From: Paralvinella palmiformis
Taxonomy: Eukaryota > Annelida > Polychaeta > Terebellida > Alvinellidae
Assembly (NCBI GenBank): GCA_025642065.1
Contig: JAODUP010000708.1
Span: 137,501-201,500 of the forward strand
Reading direction: 5' to 3'
Length of the DNA stretch: 64,000 bases
Shown: positions 24,601 to 37,500 of the stretch, in pieces
Layout of the letters: every line of letters starts with the position of its first letter
Numbering within the stretch: position 1 is the first letter of the stretch
Position numbers and translations under genes: made by a program
The notes under the pieces: generated by a model
The model's input: the letters and a program-made list of their open reading frames with translations, nothing else
Databases searched by the model: none
What the model was told of the DNA's origin: nothing

Positions 24601-27600
24601 ATGACGTGTGTATAAGTTAAGGTGCTTCTGAGAACTCCCTTTTCCCTCCTATTCCTAAACAAATTGACTTAACCACGAGTATTTACATTACAATTATTTT
24701 CAGTATGTTGCTCAAAACAAATTAATTTTAGTTTCTTCCATTTGTCCCCAAAGATTTGTTGCAAATGAACAAATGTGAGGATTATATCCTATTATAATTT
24801 AAAAAAGTGTACATGTGTATGATTAGCATGAAAAATATATTAATATTTGTCAAATTTGAAAATAGCAAATCTAAATTTGGATGATGATTTTGTACCATTT
24901 TGGGGTATCTTCCATTTCTTCCGTGAAATGGAAGCGAAGAAAGTATTTATTCCATAACAGAAAAAAACAGTTTCATTGATCAATAAACAATGTCTGCATT
25001 TTCTGCATCCACTTTGAAGCAATTATTAATTGTTGTTATCAGCAATGTGACCAAATTGACAGCAGCACATAGCTGTGTTAACTGTTATACCTGTCATGTT
25101 CAGAAATAATTCTAATAATGGAGAGATTTGTAAAAACAGACATACCTACGCGTGTATTATGTGGGCATATTCAAAATGGCATACCACCAAATAAAGGATG
25201 GACGTGCATTTCATCTTTTGGTTTGCCTCTATCTTTTGAGGTCCCTTGACCTATTTAGTTTATCTTGTGTATGGAACTGGCCATCAAACATCCAGGTATT
25301 GAAAAGTGACACTCCAATAACTAGAAAGTATAGTCGTTCTGTTTTATCTTTGATTATGTATAGAGTAAATGAACTTACCTGATATTGTCAGCCACTTCTT
25401 GCATGCACACACACACATACATGTGAATGTAGCACAAGGTAGGCTAAATGGGCTGAGCGACCTTCAACAGTAATGAAGCCAAGTCAAAGATGAAACAACC
25501 TTCAGATATGCCCACACCGAGATTCGAACACGGGTGGTAGTGATCTGTGGTCCAACACGCTACTGTTAGACCACAGAGCGCCCGATTCATCCATCAGTAA
25601 ACACCTCACTATGATTGTCTTATCTCCGTATGAGGTTTTCTTCAGCTGGTAGGAAATATGACGGACGTAACTCCCTTTTCACTACCAAAAAAATCGACTT
25701 ATACGCGAGTGTATACGATATCTGGTTGATGGAAATAGATTACCTTGAAATGATGCACCCCGTAATTTGCAGCTAGCATATGTATACCTATTCAGCTCTT
25801 GACTGCTACATCAGATGTCATGCATTCAGAAGCCACTCCATAACTATTTAGTAATTTTGTGGCCATTCAGTGGTGTAGGTGGTACTGTGCTATGATACAG
25901 ATCTCCGGTTTGTGGGATTAAATCCGGGTGATTCCTGTGTCTGTGGGATGTTTGCCAATCAGGAAAAATTCTTCATAGAGAGAAGATATATTTATTACTG
26001 GTGGAATTAGAGCGGAGTTTATAGAATGCATTTTCTGTTAATCCGACTGATTGTGTGTGTGTGCATGCATGCTTTCATGTTTAGGCCTATCTGGAGTTTT
26101 AATTTTTTTATTGAGCCTTCAAAAGAAGAGTACATAGAACACACATGCACTGAGTACATAATATTCAACAATATAGTATCTGTATAAAGCAATCGGCACC
26201 ATACATAAATATTAACGGGATAACTAGCAGTAAAAACGTGTTATGTATAAAGTTGAAATATAACAAATGACAAATATATTAGGTAAACATATACCATTAA
26301 TACAATATGATGTGTCAACATTAAAATGACATCAACAACATATTTAATACATGATGATCGTAAGGATCACGGCCCACCAATGGCTGCCTTACACTGTCTG
26401 CCAATCCATCTTCTACCATGTAACGCTTCTTTAATTCTTGTTTTGTCGATATAACGTTTATCAATAAGAAATTTAAAAAATGAAACTTCGCGTTTAGAAC
26501 AAATAGTTTTTACTCTGGCGATAAGATCAGTGTGACCAACTAGCTTGACATGGACATGCATTATTAAAAGATGAGACTAAAATGACCTTGCTCGTCAAAC
26601 ATTAGAAAATTTGGTGCACATCAAATCTAGTGAACAGTCGTTTCTATCTTATGTACAAGACAGATTACTTTTATTTTCAGAATAAGCCTGCCACTCTACC
26701 ACAGACAGTGTCACAGGTAAAGCCTGTGGCCAGTGTAGCTTCCTCATCACAGCCTACATCAGTTACAGTCCCCCTACCTACGGCACAACCAGCGCAGCTC
26801 AAACCAGCAGCCTTTGATCTGTTGGGTGACCTGGGTGGGGATCCATTCGCAGCGCCAGTCAACAAACCTGCTGAAGCAGTACCGGGTGAGTACCGCTTTA
26901 AACCGATTGAAAATGTTTGTTTTCTCTGTACTGTCATGTGCATGATAATTATAATGAAAGCTTCATGCACTGGAGATTGCCTTCATTATGTTCCATAAGT
27001 GTGTAGAGTGATGTAGTAAAGATGACAGAATTCATGAATGGAAACATGTTTAAGGGATGGGAGACTTCAATGCTTCTTTTGTTTATGTATAGCCTAATTT
27101 CAACAGCAGCTGTATAGCTTGAGATTAGGGTGTTTTTGGATTTCTTTGTTATAGCAGTTAGTACTATTGCTTTCATTATGGGTGAAAGACTTCTATATTA
27201 GATATGAAATTATGTATTTTTGGAGCTGAAATCATCATTCTTGCATTCCTGAGATTTATGTGAATGGCTCAGTTGCCAGACATTCGCTGATGGTGCTGTC
27301 CTGACTTCTGGGGAGGTCAATCTCTGGTGCTCCACCGCCCAGTTCTATCCAGACACTAATACATTCATGTAGAAAAAAACACCCCTTTTCTGAAACCAAT
27401 ATCAATGTGACATGAATTACATTGTATCAGTAAAGTTGACAATTCTATCGTGATAAATGTGTGTGGGATCATGTTTGTCATCTTCGCTGCTCAGTGTTGA
27501 TTAGCGGGGAAAATATACCAGTACAAATGGAAATTATGTCTGAATATATATTTGTATACAAGACCCCTTGCTAAACTGCCTTGGAGACCCCCTAGTGGCA

Positions 27601-30600
27601 TGTGGTTTGACAGGCTGGTGGATAAACAACACTGAAAATGCCTTGTAATAATCCGCCAGTTACTCCCAATTATCAAGACTTGTTTGGGATGGACTGTTGT
27701 TTTCGGATAGAATACTATTTAAGCAAATAGAAATTGTATTTCGTTTTAAATGCACGTCATTGATGTTAAGCAGCGATTAATAATTGTAAACAAAACAGTT
27801 GTCCGCCATCTCTGGGATCTCCTGTATATACTTTCCATTATAAAAAGGGCTGCGGGAATATTCTTAGTAAAACTCTGGTTTCAGACTTATGATTTTTCCT
27901 ATATCTTGTATATATGGGGCCGATCTGGTTAGAAAAGGGTAGATATCTGCCTATATATTCCGTACTAGATCTAAATCATAGGATGTGTATGTTGTTTTCA
28001 AAGTCTCTCATTGGCCAACCTCACCAGATATGGCGAAAATGGTGCTGCACCTAGCGAACAGTTGGGAAAACTACCTAACTGGCAACTGGTCCATTCCGGT
28101 AATTTTTTTTAATGGGCGGTACTTCATTTTGTAAGTTCCGAATATCGTGCAACAATTCAACAGCTGTGATGTTCATGAATCATGTAGCTGTGTTGTTTAT
28201 GTTATATTTAATGTTTGTCGCAATATATGTTTACTGGGCTTTAGGTCAGGGGACGTCGAAGTGAGAAATCCTTTTCCCGAAAAGCAAGTTAGTGATTCAA
28301 TGGTAGCCCGAACTATTCATTGGTTTCCTTGTGCCATGTATATATGCTCTCAATAAAGTGAAGAAAGCTACAAATCTGAATTGGGTTATGATGACCGAGA
28401 TTTGAGACAATCTGGGAAGGGCGTAATATAGCCTCCTTCGTTACCCACCTGGATTACGTCAATCTGTAATTTAGAAAAAGAAAATTTGATCGATTTTCAT
28501 AATTAAAAAAAAATTAAGACCTTGTTTATTTTATTGTTTCATATTTAATTTTAAATGTGGTGTGGTTTTTAAAAGGAAGTGTACCCCCTGACCTTTTGTA
28601 TAGCACTGAAATATTATTTTTTTAAAGTTTGTCAATATGAAAACAATCGTTTGTCATCAGTGATTCGACTGTGATTTACAGTCGACTGCTCCAAAAACGG
28701 CAGATAACACCAATTTGTAAAATAAAAACATCGGGGCATCCCCACACAGCCCCTAGACCAGCTTCGCCCCAGTGGTGTTCGCCCATTGCCTAACTTAAAC
28801 ACTTTCACCCCGTATCATTAAGAACTTGTGAGTTGGGGCTTTTGTTCGTGTCTGTTATATGTTTGTATTATTATTTAACCAAAGTACATATGTGAGATGG
28901 TGATGATTTCAGTTAGGCCTGTAAGCTATTCTAGCTTAGCTGAGATGCACTGTATAATATATTTCACTTGATGGTAATATTCACGGTTGCCACAATCAGT
29001 AAATTGCCACAAATATGGATACCTAGCTAAAATGCATATTTTCTGGATTGCTGTCATCATGAAAGTTAATGCTAGTGAAATGGTTTTTGTTCTGCCGACC
29101 ACTGAAGTACGGGTAAGTAGCCATGAAGAAAATTATGTCTAGAGTATAGATTACATAGTTATATAATAATGGTTCTGGATCTGTGAAATGGTGTGTGTGT
29201 AGACATAGTTGGATAGTTCTATTATCTGCCAAAGTGCTTTGTGGATGAGGAAAGTTTAGAAAGCTGTCAGGTATCTTGGTAAGGAAAGATGTGTCATTGA
29301 AGTTAAAAGGGAAGGTGTATGTGACACATGTGAGGAGTACAATGGTATATTAAAGTGAGACTTGGGTCATAAATGCAGAGCAGATAGAACAATTTGAACA
29401 CACAGAGAGATGAGAATGCTGCACATGATGGATGTGTGTTGTGTTCCTGAGTGATAAGCTACCAAGTGTAGAGCTGAGGGAGAGAATGAGGATTGAACTG
29501 GTGACATGTTGGGGTGGCTGGGACATGTATTATGGAAAGATGATGATGACTGGGAGAAGATAAACATGTTGTATGATGTGGATGGCGTGAAATGTAGGGG
29601 AAGACCAAGGATTAGATGAAATCAGGTGCTGAAGAAGGATATGAGGGAGTGGGGGCTGAACAAAATAAATGCGTAAAATCGGGTAAAATGGAGAAGACTG
29701 GTGTATGAACTCACCAGCCAACCACCTCATAAGAGCAGGGTTCTCACGTGTCCTGGAAAACCTTGAAAACAACAACGTCATTTTCCAAGTCCTGGAAAAT
29801 GTCCTTGAATTTTACAAAATCTGGAAAAAAATAATGTCTGAAAAAATTCTCTTAGAACAAAAAAGCCGTGAATAAATATTATGTCTGTAGAAGAAAACTT
29901 TTATTGTAGAAGAAAAGGTGTACCGGTATATAGTCTTGATATCCCATGTTAGTTAAAATTTAAATTAAAGTGGGTGGATCAAACAGCTATAAGGGGTGCA
30001 GAGGCTGTACCATAAAAATGTCAATAATTGATCATACATTGATTAAATATTTTATTTTTCTCACACATCTTGATTTATTACCTTTGAATCTCTTAAGTTA
30101 TATATACGTCCTTTGTCCTGGAAATTGGGAATTTTATCCCGGAAACGTCCTGGAAAATAATATTTCCTTGGCCGTGGGAACCACGAAGAGTGGAAAAAGG
30201 TCATAAAAAGAACTGTTGTTGTTGTTGTTGTTGTGTCGAATAAAGGTAACTTGGAATGATTGATGCAGCTCTCCACTTTGCGTTACATCTACTGTATTTG
30301 ATTGGTATATCTAGCCATCTGAGTACAATTATTGAATACATCACGAAGTCTCTGCTGGCACCATGTAGACTGTTACATGTTAGTAGTGGCAGATACAGTC
30401 TGGGTCCAGTCAAATACGTTGTGTAGGGTCCATGGACCATGTTATAAATGGACCACGATGTACAACAGTCATCATCATCAATACACAATGGGTCTGTCTG
30501 TTAGCACAATTCAAACTTTTTGTCTGGCCATTCCCTCACAACATACTGTCTCCATACCTGGTAGTGATTGGGTTATTATAAGTTGGCACTTAAACAAATG

Positions 30601-30809
30601 AAACCATTCATATAAATGTCTACTTGTTCTTATATCCCCCCATTAACCACATGTTAAAAAAAGAATTTGACAGAGGTAAGTCACAAGGTTCTATCATATA
30701 TGATTCATACAGCACATGTGCATCTGTCGGTTTTCATACTGTATCCAGGATGATTAAAACTTCTCCCCAAAAGATGGCACATGGGCTTCTATCCAACACT
30801 ATAGTCATT

Positions 30810-30853
<44 letters not shown>

Positions 30854-32316
30854 TTTTGTGCTCATCTGTTTGCTTGTTTTATCACTTTTGGGCAATAGCT
30901 CATCAATAATCATAAATATCTTATCAAGATTATCATTGTCTTTCAGCATCAACGACAGGATTTGCTGACTTCAGCACATTTGGTAGCCCGGGCGTCACCT
31001 CGCCACCACAGACAACACCAACATTCCCCAGTGGAGGTGGAGGTTAGTAGAAGTGGCTATTTATTTACTCTGTTGCAGATTACCGAAGAGCCTACATTGT
31101 TAGTGTGTTGGTTTTGGTTAATATTGATGTGACGAAGTGATTACGTTTACATCAGCTCGTTCAACGTTTCACTGTCCAAGTAGCTCGTAGTTTTGAGTAG
31201 TATTGGCTTTCACTAAAAGTTTTAATATAATGTAATATTTTGTCTGCAAGGACATCATCTTGTCCATACAGATGTTGCTCTATGTAAACATCCTTGATTC
31301 AGATGCTTGCATGAAGTATCCCATAATTTTAATCACTGCATTTCATTATCACTTGCTCTAAAACATTGCCCATCTGTCACTTGTACAGCAATCAGTCATT
31401 GTTTAGTGATTATTATACTCCCAGCTGTCACAGAACTCGGAACCCAATCTGGTCATATCGTTGTCCATGTGACTGAGTCATGCTGACTAAATATTACATG
31501 ACAGTCTAGATTATAAATTCTCAAGTTATATAATCCTGAACTCTATCTCCACCATTAATAAAACAGAACTTCTACAGATCTGTGAATCCCAAGTAGCACT
31601 TTTTATGCATGACTATGTTTCTAATGTATTACCTAAGTCCTCTGACAAAACTCACAGGGCGACTTCTTGGTCTAGCAGTAGCATGTTGGACCACAGATCA
31701 CTACCACACATGTTCGAATCCTGGCGTGGACATATCTGAAGGTTGTTTCATCTTTGACTTCGCTTCATTACCTTTAGAGGTCGCCCAGCTCATTTAACCT
31801 ACCTTGTGTACAAAAGTGGCTGTAAAACATCAATCATCATCACCTGACAAAACTTACAAGTTTAATTATGAAATTCAGGAAGACCACCAGCGGTGTAACT
31901 CCACCTATGCTAGAAAGTTGCCCCTCTATAACTTCCCTTTCACGAAGCAATCTCAAGAAACAATTTAACCATTTCATGTTATCATCGTCTTCAGATTCGG
32001 TGACCTGCTCTCATAAAATATGCAGAGATTGTTTTGGAAATTAGGTTGCTTTCAATAAGTATTGCTCTTTCTTTGATATGCCCTGAGCGCCTCCGTGGTC
32101 TAGCGGTAGCGTGCTGGACCACAGATCACTACCACCCGTGTTCAAATCCAGGTGTGGGCATATCTGAAGGTTGTTTCGTCTTTCGCTTCGTCTTATTACC
32201 TTTGGAAGTTGCTCAGCCCATTTAGCCTACCGTGTGCACAAAAGTGGCCATAAAACATTGATCATCATAATAATCTTTGGTATGCCCTGGACTGTCTCAT
32301 CCAGCCTCTTTCACTG

Positions 32317-32387
<71 letters not shown>

Positions 32388-33675
32388 ATATATATAATAA
32401 TATGTTGAGGTCAGCTTCGGCTACATTGGCCCTTCAATCTCCATTGACAGTATTGTTTTGTATTATTCCATCATATCTTATATCTATTGTATTCATGCAA
32501 CAGGGAAAAGGAAATTGAAAATAAATACCAGTTCAGTTATAAAAGAGGGAAACCTGTTAGTAATAGTAGACTAAGTTGACACTTATCTAGAGATGCTCTG
32601 TACTAGATGACACCGATAGAAGTTTATGGCTCATTTGTCTCATCTGTAAATCATTGTCTCAGATGATTTATTGTATGCTCTAATTCTAGACGTGGAATTG
32701 CTGTCAAGTGTTAAAAATTAATTATAGATGGTTCGAAAGAAATATTTCCTTTCAAATACTTTTTAAATCATCCCTTATTAAAACTACCCTTTTTTGTTAA
32801 AAAGTATTCTGATGTCTGTAAACGTTTTTTTTAACTTATGTCAATGACAGTTGGAGGGTACCAATCATAAAAAGGAAGAGTTGACGATGATAAAGGCTGT
32901 CTTATCCCAAAAGATATAATAATAAAAGAATTGCTATTTTTGAATTGAAGTCGCCATTTATAACTGAATCACTATAGTCTAACTAAGCCTAAATCTGATG
33001 ATGTTTGATGGAGATGTGTATCATGATGGTCAGTTGATAGAATGTGCTGCCGCCTACTGCCATGAGGGGGTGGGGGTGAGGTATTCACACTGTTTTTCAG
33101 GGAGCTGAAGTACTGATGGATATGTGTACAGGTGTGGTATATAGGTGAGGACTTAATGCTTGGTGACAGGCTTCTAGTTAGAAATGAAATGGTGGCTTAG
33201 TTGAGGTAGGAAATATAGAACTGTACTTCAGCTAAAACAAGGTTCATCATCCACTGATGTTTGCATTTGAACAGATGGACACCCTTCTTTCTCGAAGGAA
33301 GCAAGCGTACACAGTGCTTGGTATACTGTGGATAATAGTTAACAGTTTGGATTCTGTTAGCTCTCAATAGAGATTTGATACTTTCCTAACATGCAGCATC
33401 AGAATGGCAAAAACTGATCCGGATAAAATATCATTGTCTTCCCTGGATATGGTGCTAATTATCTATGATATCATTCTCTAGGCAGAATGGTCCCTTGTTT
33501 AAGACAATGGGATGTGTTCTTGTGAGCTGGGGGGAGGTCATTTTATCGTTAAATATAGCTACGTTATAACATCAGTATTGTTGTTATTGCAAATTGCAGC
33601 CTGCAGCCTGTACTAAATTAAACAAATATGTGATATGGCCTAGCATACTGTTGGTATGTGTCAGTGTGTGTGTGT

Positions 33676-33726
<51 letters not shown>

Positions 33727-34463
33727 CATGCATACCATGATAATATATATCATTGTCATAAACTGGTATAGTGTTTCAAGCCGTCATGTGTGTTGACATT
33801 TGACCGTGCACACACACACGCAGTATTCAGATTGATCTATTTTGCGATATTACTTCAACAGTTGTTAGCTTCTGACTGTCATGCTACAAATGCCATAAAG
33901 CCAATAATTATGCTGGCACCACCATAGTACATCAGATGACCCATCTTCTAAATTATATATCAATCTATATCAATTGGTACATTGTGTAAACAGATACAGA
34001 GTATCATCTAGTGAACTAGAAATAATATATTATAATTTTTTTTTTTTGGGGGGGGCAGAAAATCTACCAGCACAAAATAAATGTAGGTCGTTTTCTTGAA
34101 ATTAGTTCCTGTAGCAAGTACTGTTGGATGATGCCATGAAGTTCAATAGCTTTGTGGTTTAGTATGGAGCCACCGTGTTGTCTTCCTGTGTGTTGTGTGA
34201 GATGACTATAAGAGGACTATGCTAAATGATATTTTGTGCTTTGATCTCTCACTGACTGTTAACGTGATTCATGATGGCCCCTTGATAGAACAGTTGTTCA
34301 TAAATTGAGAACTCCTTGGTTCAAATTAATGAACTGGCTGCTGATCTTTCTTACGTCTATTAAACTAAGTAAGTGGTTGAAGGCTCATGGGTTATTATGA
34401 ACAAGTGGCTTTCAAAATTGGCAACAAATACTATTTTGCTTTCCGATGGACTTTTCCATACAG

Positions 34464-34505
<42 letters not shown>

Positions 34506-37500
34506 TTGAAAAGCCAGATTTCATCACAAAAAGCCAGAAATGGACAAACAGATTAGTCATGAGTCATGAAAAGATACAGATCTAAGTCATCACAGGCACT
34601 CCCCCCCCCTCCAAAAAACCCATTAGATATGCTTTGTAATAACTTGTACATAAAAATAATGGTGTAATGTTTGCATCTGAACAAATCGCTTTTTTCTGTT
34701 GCTGAAAATACTGCCTGTGGATATAACGTGGTATCAGACAATACTGAAGAGCATTTGATTTATACTGAAATAAATACATAGACAATGAACATTTTCTTCA
34801 GTATCGTGTCGTGAATCACTATACAAGTTACACAAATCACTAAGCAATCCTAAATGGCAAGCCAATATCTGGCATTGTATTTAGTTCAGAGATGCTTTTG
34901 TAATAAACTCATCTGTGACAGTGCTCTGGGTGAAAAAAATTATTTTCCCCGTTTTAATACTGTTGTTTATAAATACCTTTAAATTTTTTAAGGTAAGCAG
35001 ATTGTTGGCATTGTTTTTGATTGGTACAGGAGTTTTTTGATTGTGACGAGTATAATTGTGATAACAGATTATTTGGAAAAGTTAGTTGGCTGTGGATTTA
35101 AACAATTAGTTTGACTGAAATTCATTTTAATATGTGTTTGTTTGGACGATATAATAATAAATAATAATAATGAATATTTAATAATGCGCCTTTATTGGCA
35201 GGAGCCATTCAAAGGCACTGTACAAATAATACTGACATGTAATATAATAATATGTCGGGCTTGCTAAAATTTAAACTTTATTAAAACACCCTTTTTCAGA
35301 TTTATCCAATAACAATCACTTTGTCATTTTCCTAACTGATTAGCAATTGTTGCTAATCCTTTATTGTACAACAAGATGTTCCCCGATAGACTACAGAGTC
35401 TAGAAACGTTGTCTGACCTATCTTCATCAATATCTGGTTCCTGATACACTCAATGTTCTCAGTATTATGACTCATTGATGGCCAGAAGCCACTAGCACCA
35501 AGTATATGTACCAGCCTGTGTCTTAAGGGGTGTCTCACCTTTTATGTAAAATGATCTTGTTATCTTTTTAGAGTTTGTTTACCAAGAACGGCCCATCATG
35601 GTGAGGAAAAATGGCCTAGAATCGGGATATATAATTTTTGTTACCATGTCAATAACAAATGTTGATGTATTTATTTGTATTTGTAGCAAAGATGTTATCA
35701 TTCTCTCACCATTCACTGATCACCGATTTCATAATTTAGCAAAATATTGAAAAATTTCAGTTCAAATTGAGCACCATTGTTGTAGAGACTATCTATCTAT
35801 CTGTCTGGTTATCTCTGTAATAGTATATATCTATTTGTCTAGGTCTTAGGTTTAAAAATGTAATATGTATCCACTTGCCAGTAATATGTATCCACTTGCC
35901 TGTGCCATCTCTTTTGTCAAAGACCTAAACTTTTCTTTTTAAACAAGGTATATAAGTCTCCCTCTTCAAGGTGAGGTTTGAATGTCAGTATAATAACAAT
36001 ACCTGTGGCTTGTTGCTTCTATTTCATCTTATTTTCTTCTACAGTATTCCATTGACCATAATTTACATATGAGACAAACACTTACAAAATACAAACTTAC
36101 CATATATTGTTGTTACCTACCTATTGCGGGTTAAAATGTGACTTTTAATCGTAATGATCCAATACGTAGGCTTCCGGCTCTTTCTGAGTTCACAGGATGG
36201 GTTCCTGATAATGTCTGTTCGTATGTTTTTCATGTCTGATGTCTCACTTCAGGTTTACTGCAGCCAATGAACACGGTATCGCAGCCGGTCAGCAGTGCGT
36301 CCGCACCGAACGGACTTCCGTCGTCGCTGTCCACCTCGGCGCAGAGCTCAACGGCATCGTCCTCAGCTTCGGACAAATACGCTGCCCTGGCCAGTCTGGA
36401 CTCGGCATTGGGAGGCGGCGGGAGTAATCCAGCCGTCAATTGGGATGGGGCGCCGCCAGGATCCGCCACGGTCTGGAGCGGCAGCGGTGTTCCGGCTAAC
36501 TCGGCTCCAGGATTCGGTGGCGCTACAGGCTCATCGGGTAAGTCAGTCTGATGATCATGTGACGTCCTCCATGATAATAGATGCATTCGTCGTAATCTCA
36601 GATTTAATTTTTGTATTTTTATCCGTTTATATTTGTTATGAAAGTGAACGGTCAATTCAGTTTTATTTTTGTGGCATTAATTTCGTTTGTAATTGTATGT
36701 TGTGAGGTTTTTCTGGTGATGTGATCTGTCTGGTGACTGTTTTTATGTTGTCGGGTTTTTCTGGTGATGTGATCTGTCTGGTGACTGTGAGAGTTGAGTT
36801 CTGTATTGTTACTGGGGTGTGGTATATTTAATATTATCACAATGATATGGCAGTAATTATCACTTGTGTGCTGATGAGAAACTTGATTTTTGGCTAGCGA
36901 CGACTCAAAAACCTCATCAGTTGCATGGTGACGAAAGAAATGTGATCAACTCTCACCTCCTTACGTCAAATGTCTAAAACTATTGGCATTATTTGTTGGT
37001 GAATCTTTCATTTCCCAATAATCAAGGATTATGTTTGACGAATCTGTTAATGTGAAGGATCGTGTCACATCTAGATGCACAGCTGCCTGACTGCCATGAT
37101 AACAACTGTCTGACAGCATTCATGACACAAGGAGTACTCGTTATGGGGAACTACCATTGCTACACATCCTATATACCCCTATAACTCCTTAATATATTGC
37201 ATAGCTGTTTATAAGAAACGAATTCACTATGGTGTAGCCAGCAAAGTGAAAATTAGTTGAATATGATCCTATCTGTCCAGTGGACATGGGGGTCAATTCA
37301 ATTCCAGAATTGGAATTGATTATTTAAAAAAAATGGAATTGATAAATTTGGAATTGGAATTTTCTACAAAACGAATTAAATCCACAAATTAATTTACTAT
37401 TTAAAAGTAGTAGGTAAAAAAGTCAGTAAAAAATGCAATTGGGATTGAATTGACCAAATGGAATTGACCCCATGTCTGCTGTCCAGTGACACAGTGTATT

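Larger units (their letters stand above)
20007..26680 (+). other. AGFG1 intron 3
   Basis: 6.7 kb. Holds a hAT-like element (20116-22046), a SINE B (25425-25590), a SINE C (25866-25975), a retroposed sequence on the minus strand (26100-26570), and a repeat pair (24588/25639). The rest is AT-rich without recognisable content. Confidence 0.6.
26886..30946 (+). other. AGFG1 intron 4
   Basis: Holds a reverse-transcriptase C-terminal scrap (29262-29690), a hAT-like MITE (29736-30182), a (TTG)n tract (30213-30233) and a (TA)n tract (30814-30850). The first 2.3 kb holds nothing recognisable. Confidence 0.6.
31043..36252 (+). other. AGFG1 intron 5
   Basis: Two SINE B copies (31658, 32086), long TA tracts (32321-32400, 33680-33722, 34465-34501), a LINE A-type 3' tail (35147-35262) and a short tandem duplication of GTAATATGTATCCACTTGCC at 35860-35900. 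No further exon recognised. Confidence 0.6.

Noticed and set aside
28217..28300. Possible extra AGFG1 exon encoding RNPFPEKQ, an NPF motif between TTTAG and AA|GTTAGT
   Set aside because: No combination of acceptor and donor gives the phase 1 in / phase 1 out needed between exons 4 and 5, so it cannot be a cassette.
36230..36655. 141-codon minus-strand ORF and alternate plus frames at AGFG1 exon 6
   Set aside because: Shadows of the GC-rich exon; no splice or family support.
36867..36920. CTGATGAG ... CTCATCAG considered as a hammerhead ribozyme
   Set aside because: No GAAA core partner and no stem arrangement; only a short inverted repeat. Other CTGATGA sites in the window also lack the core.
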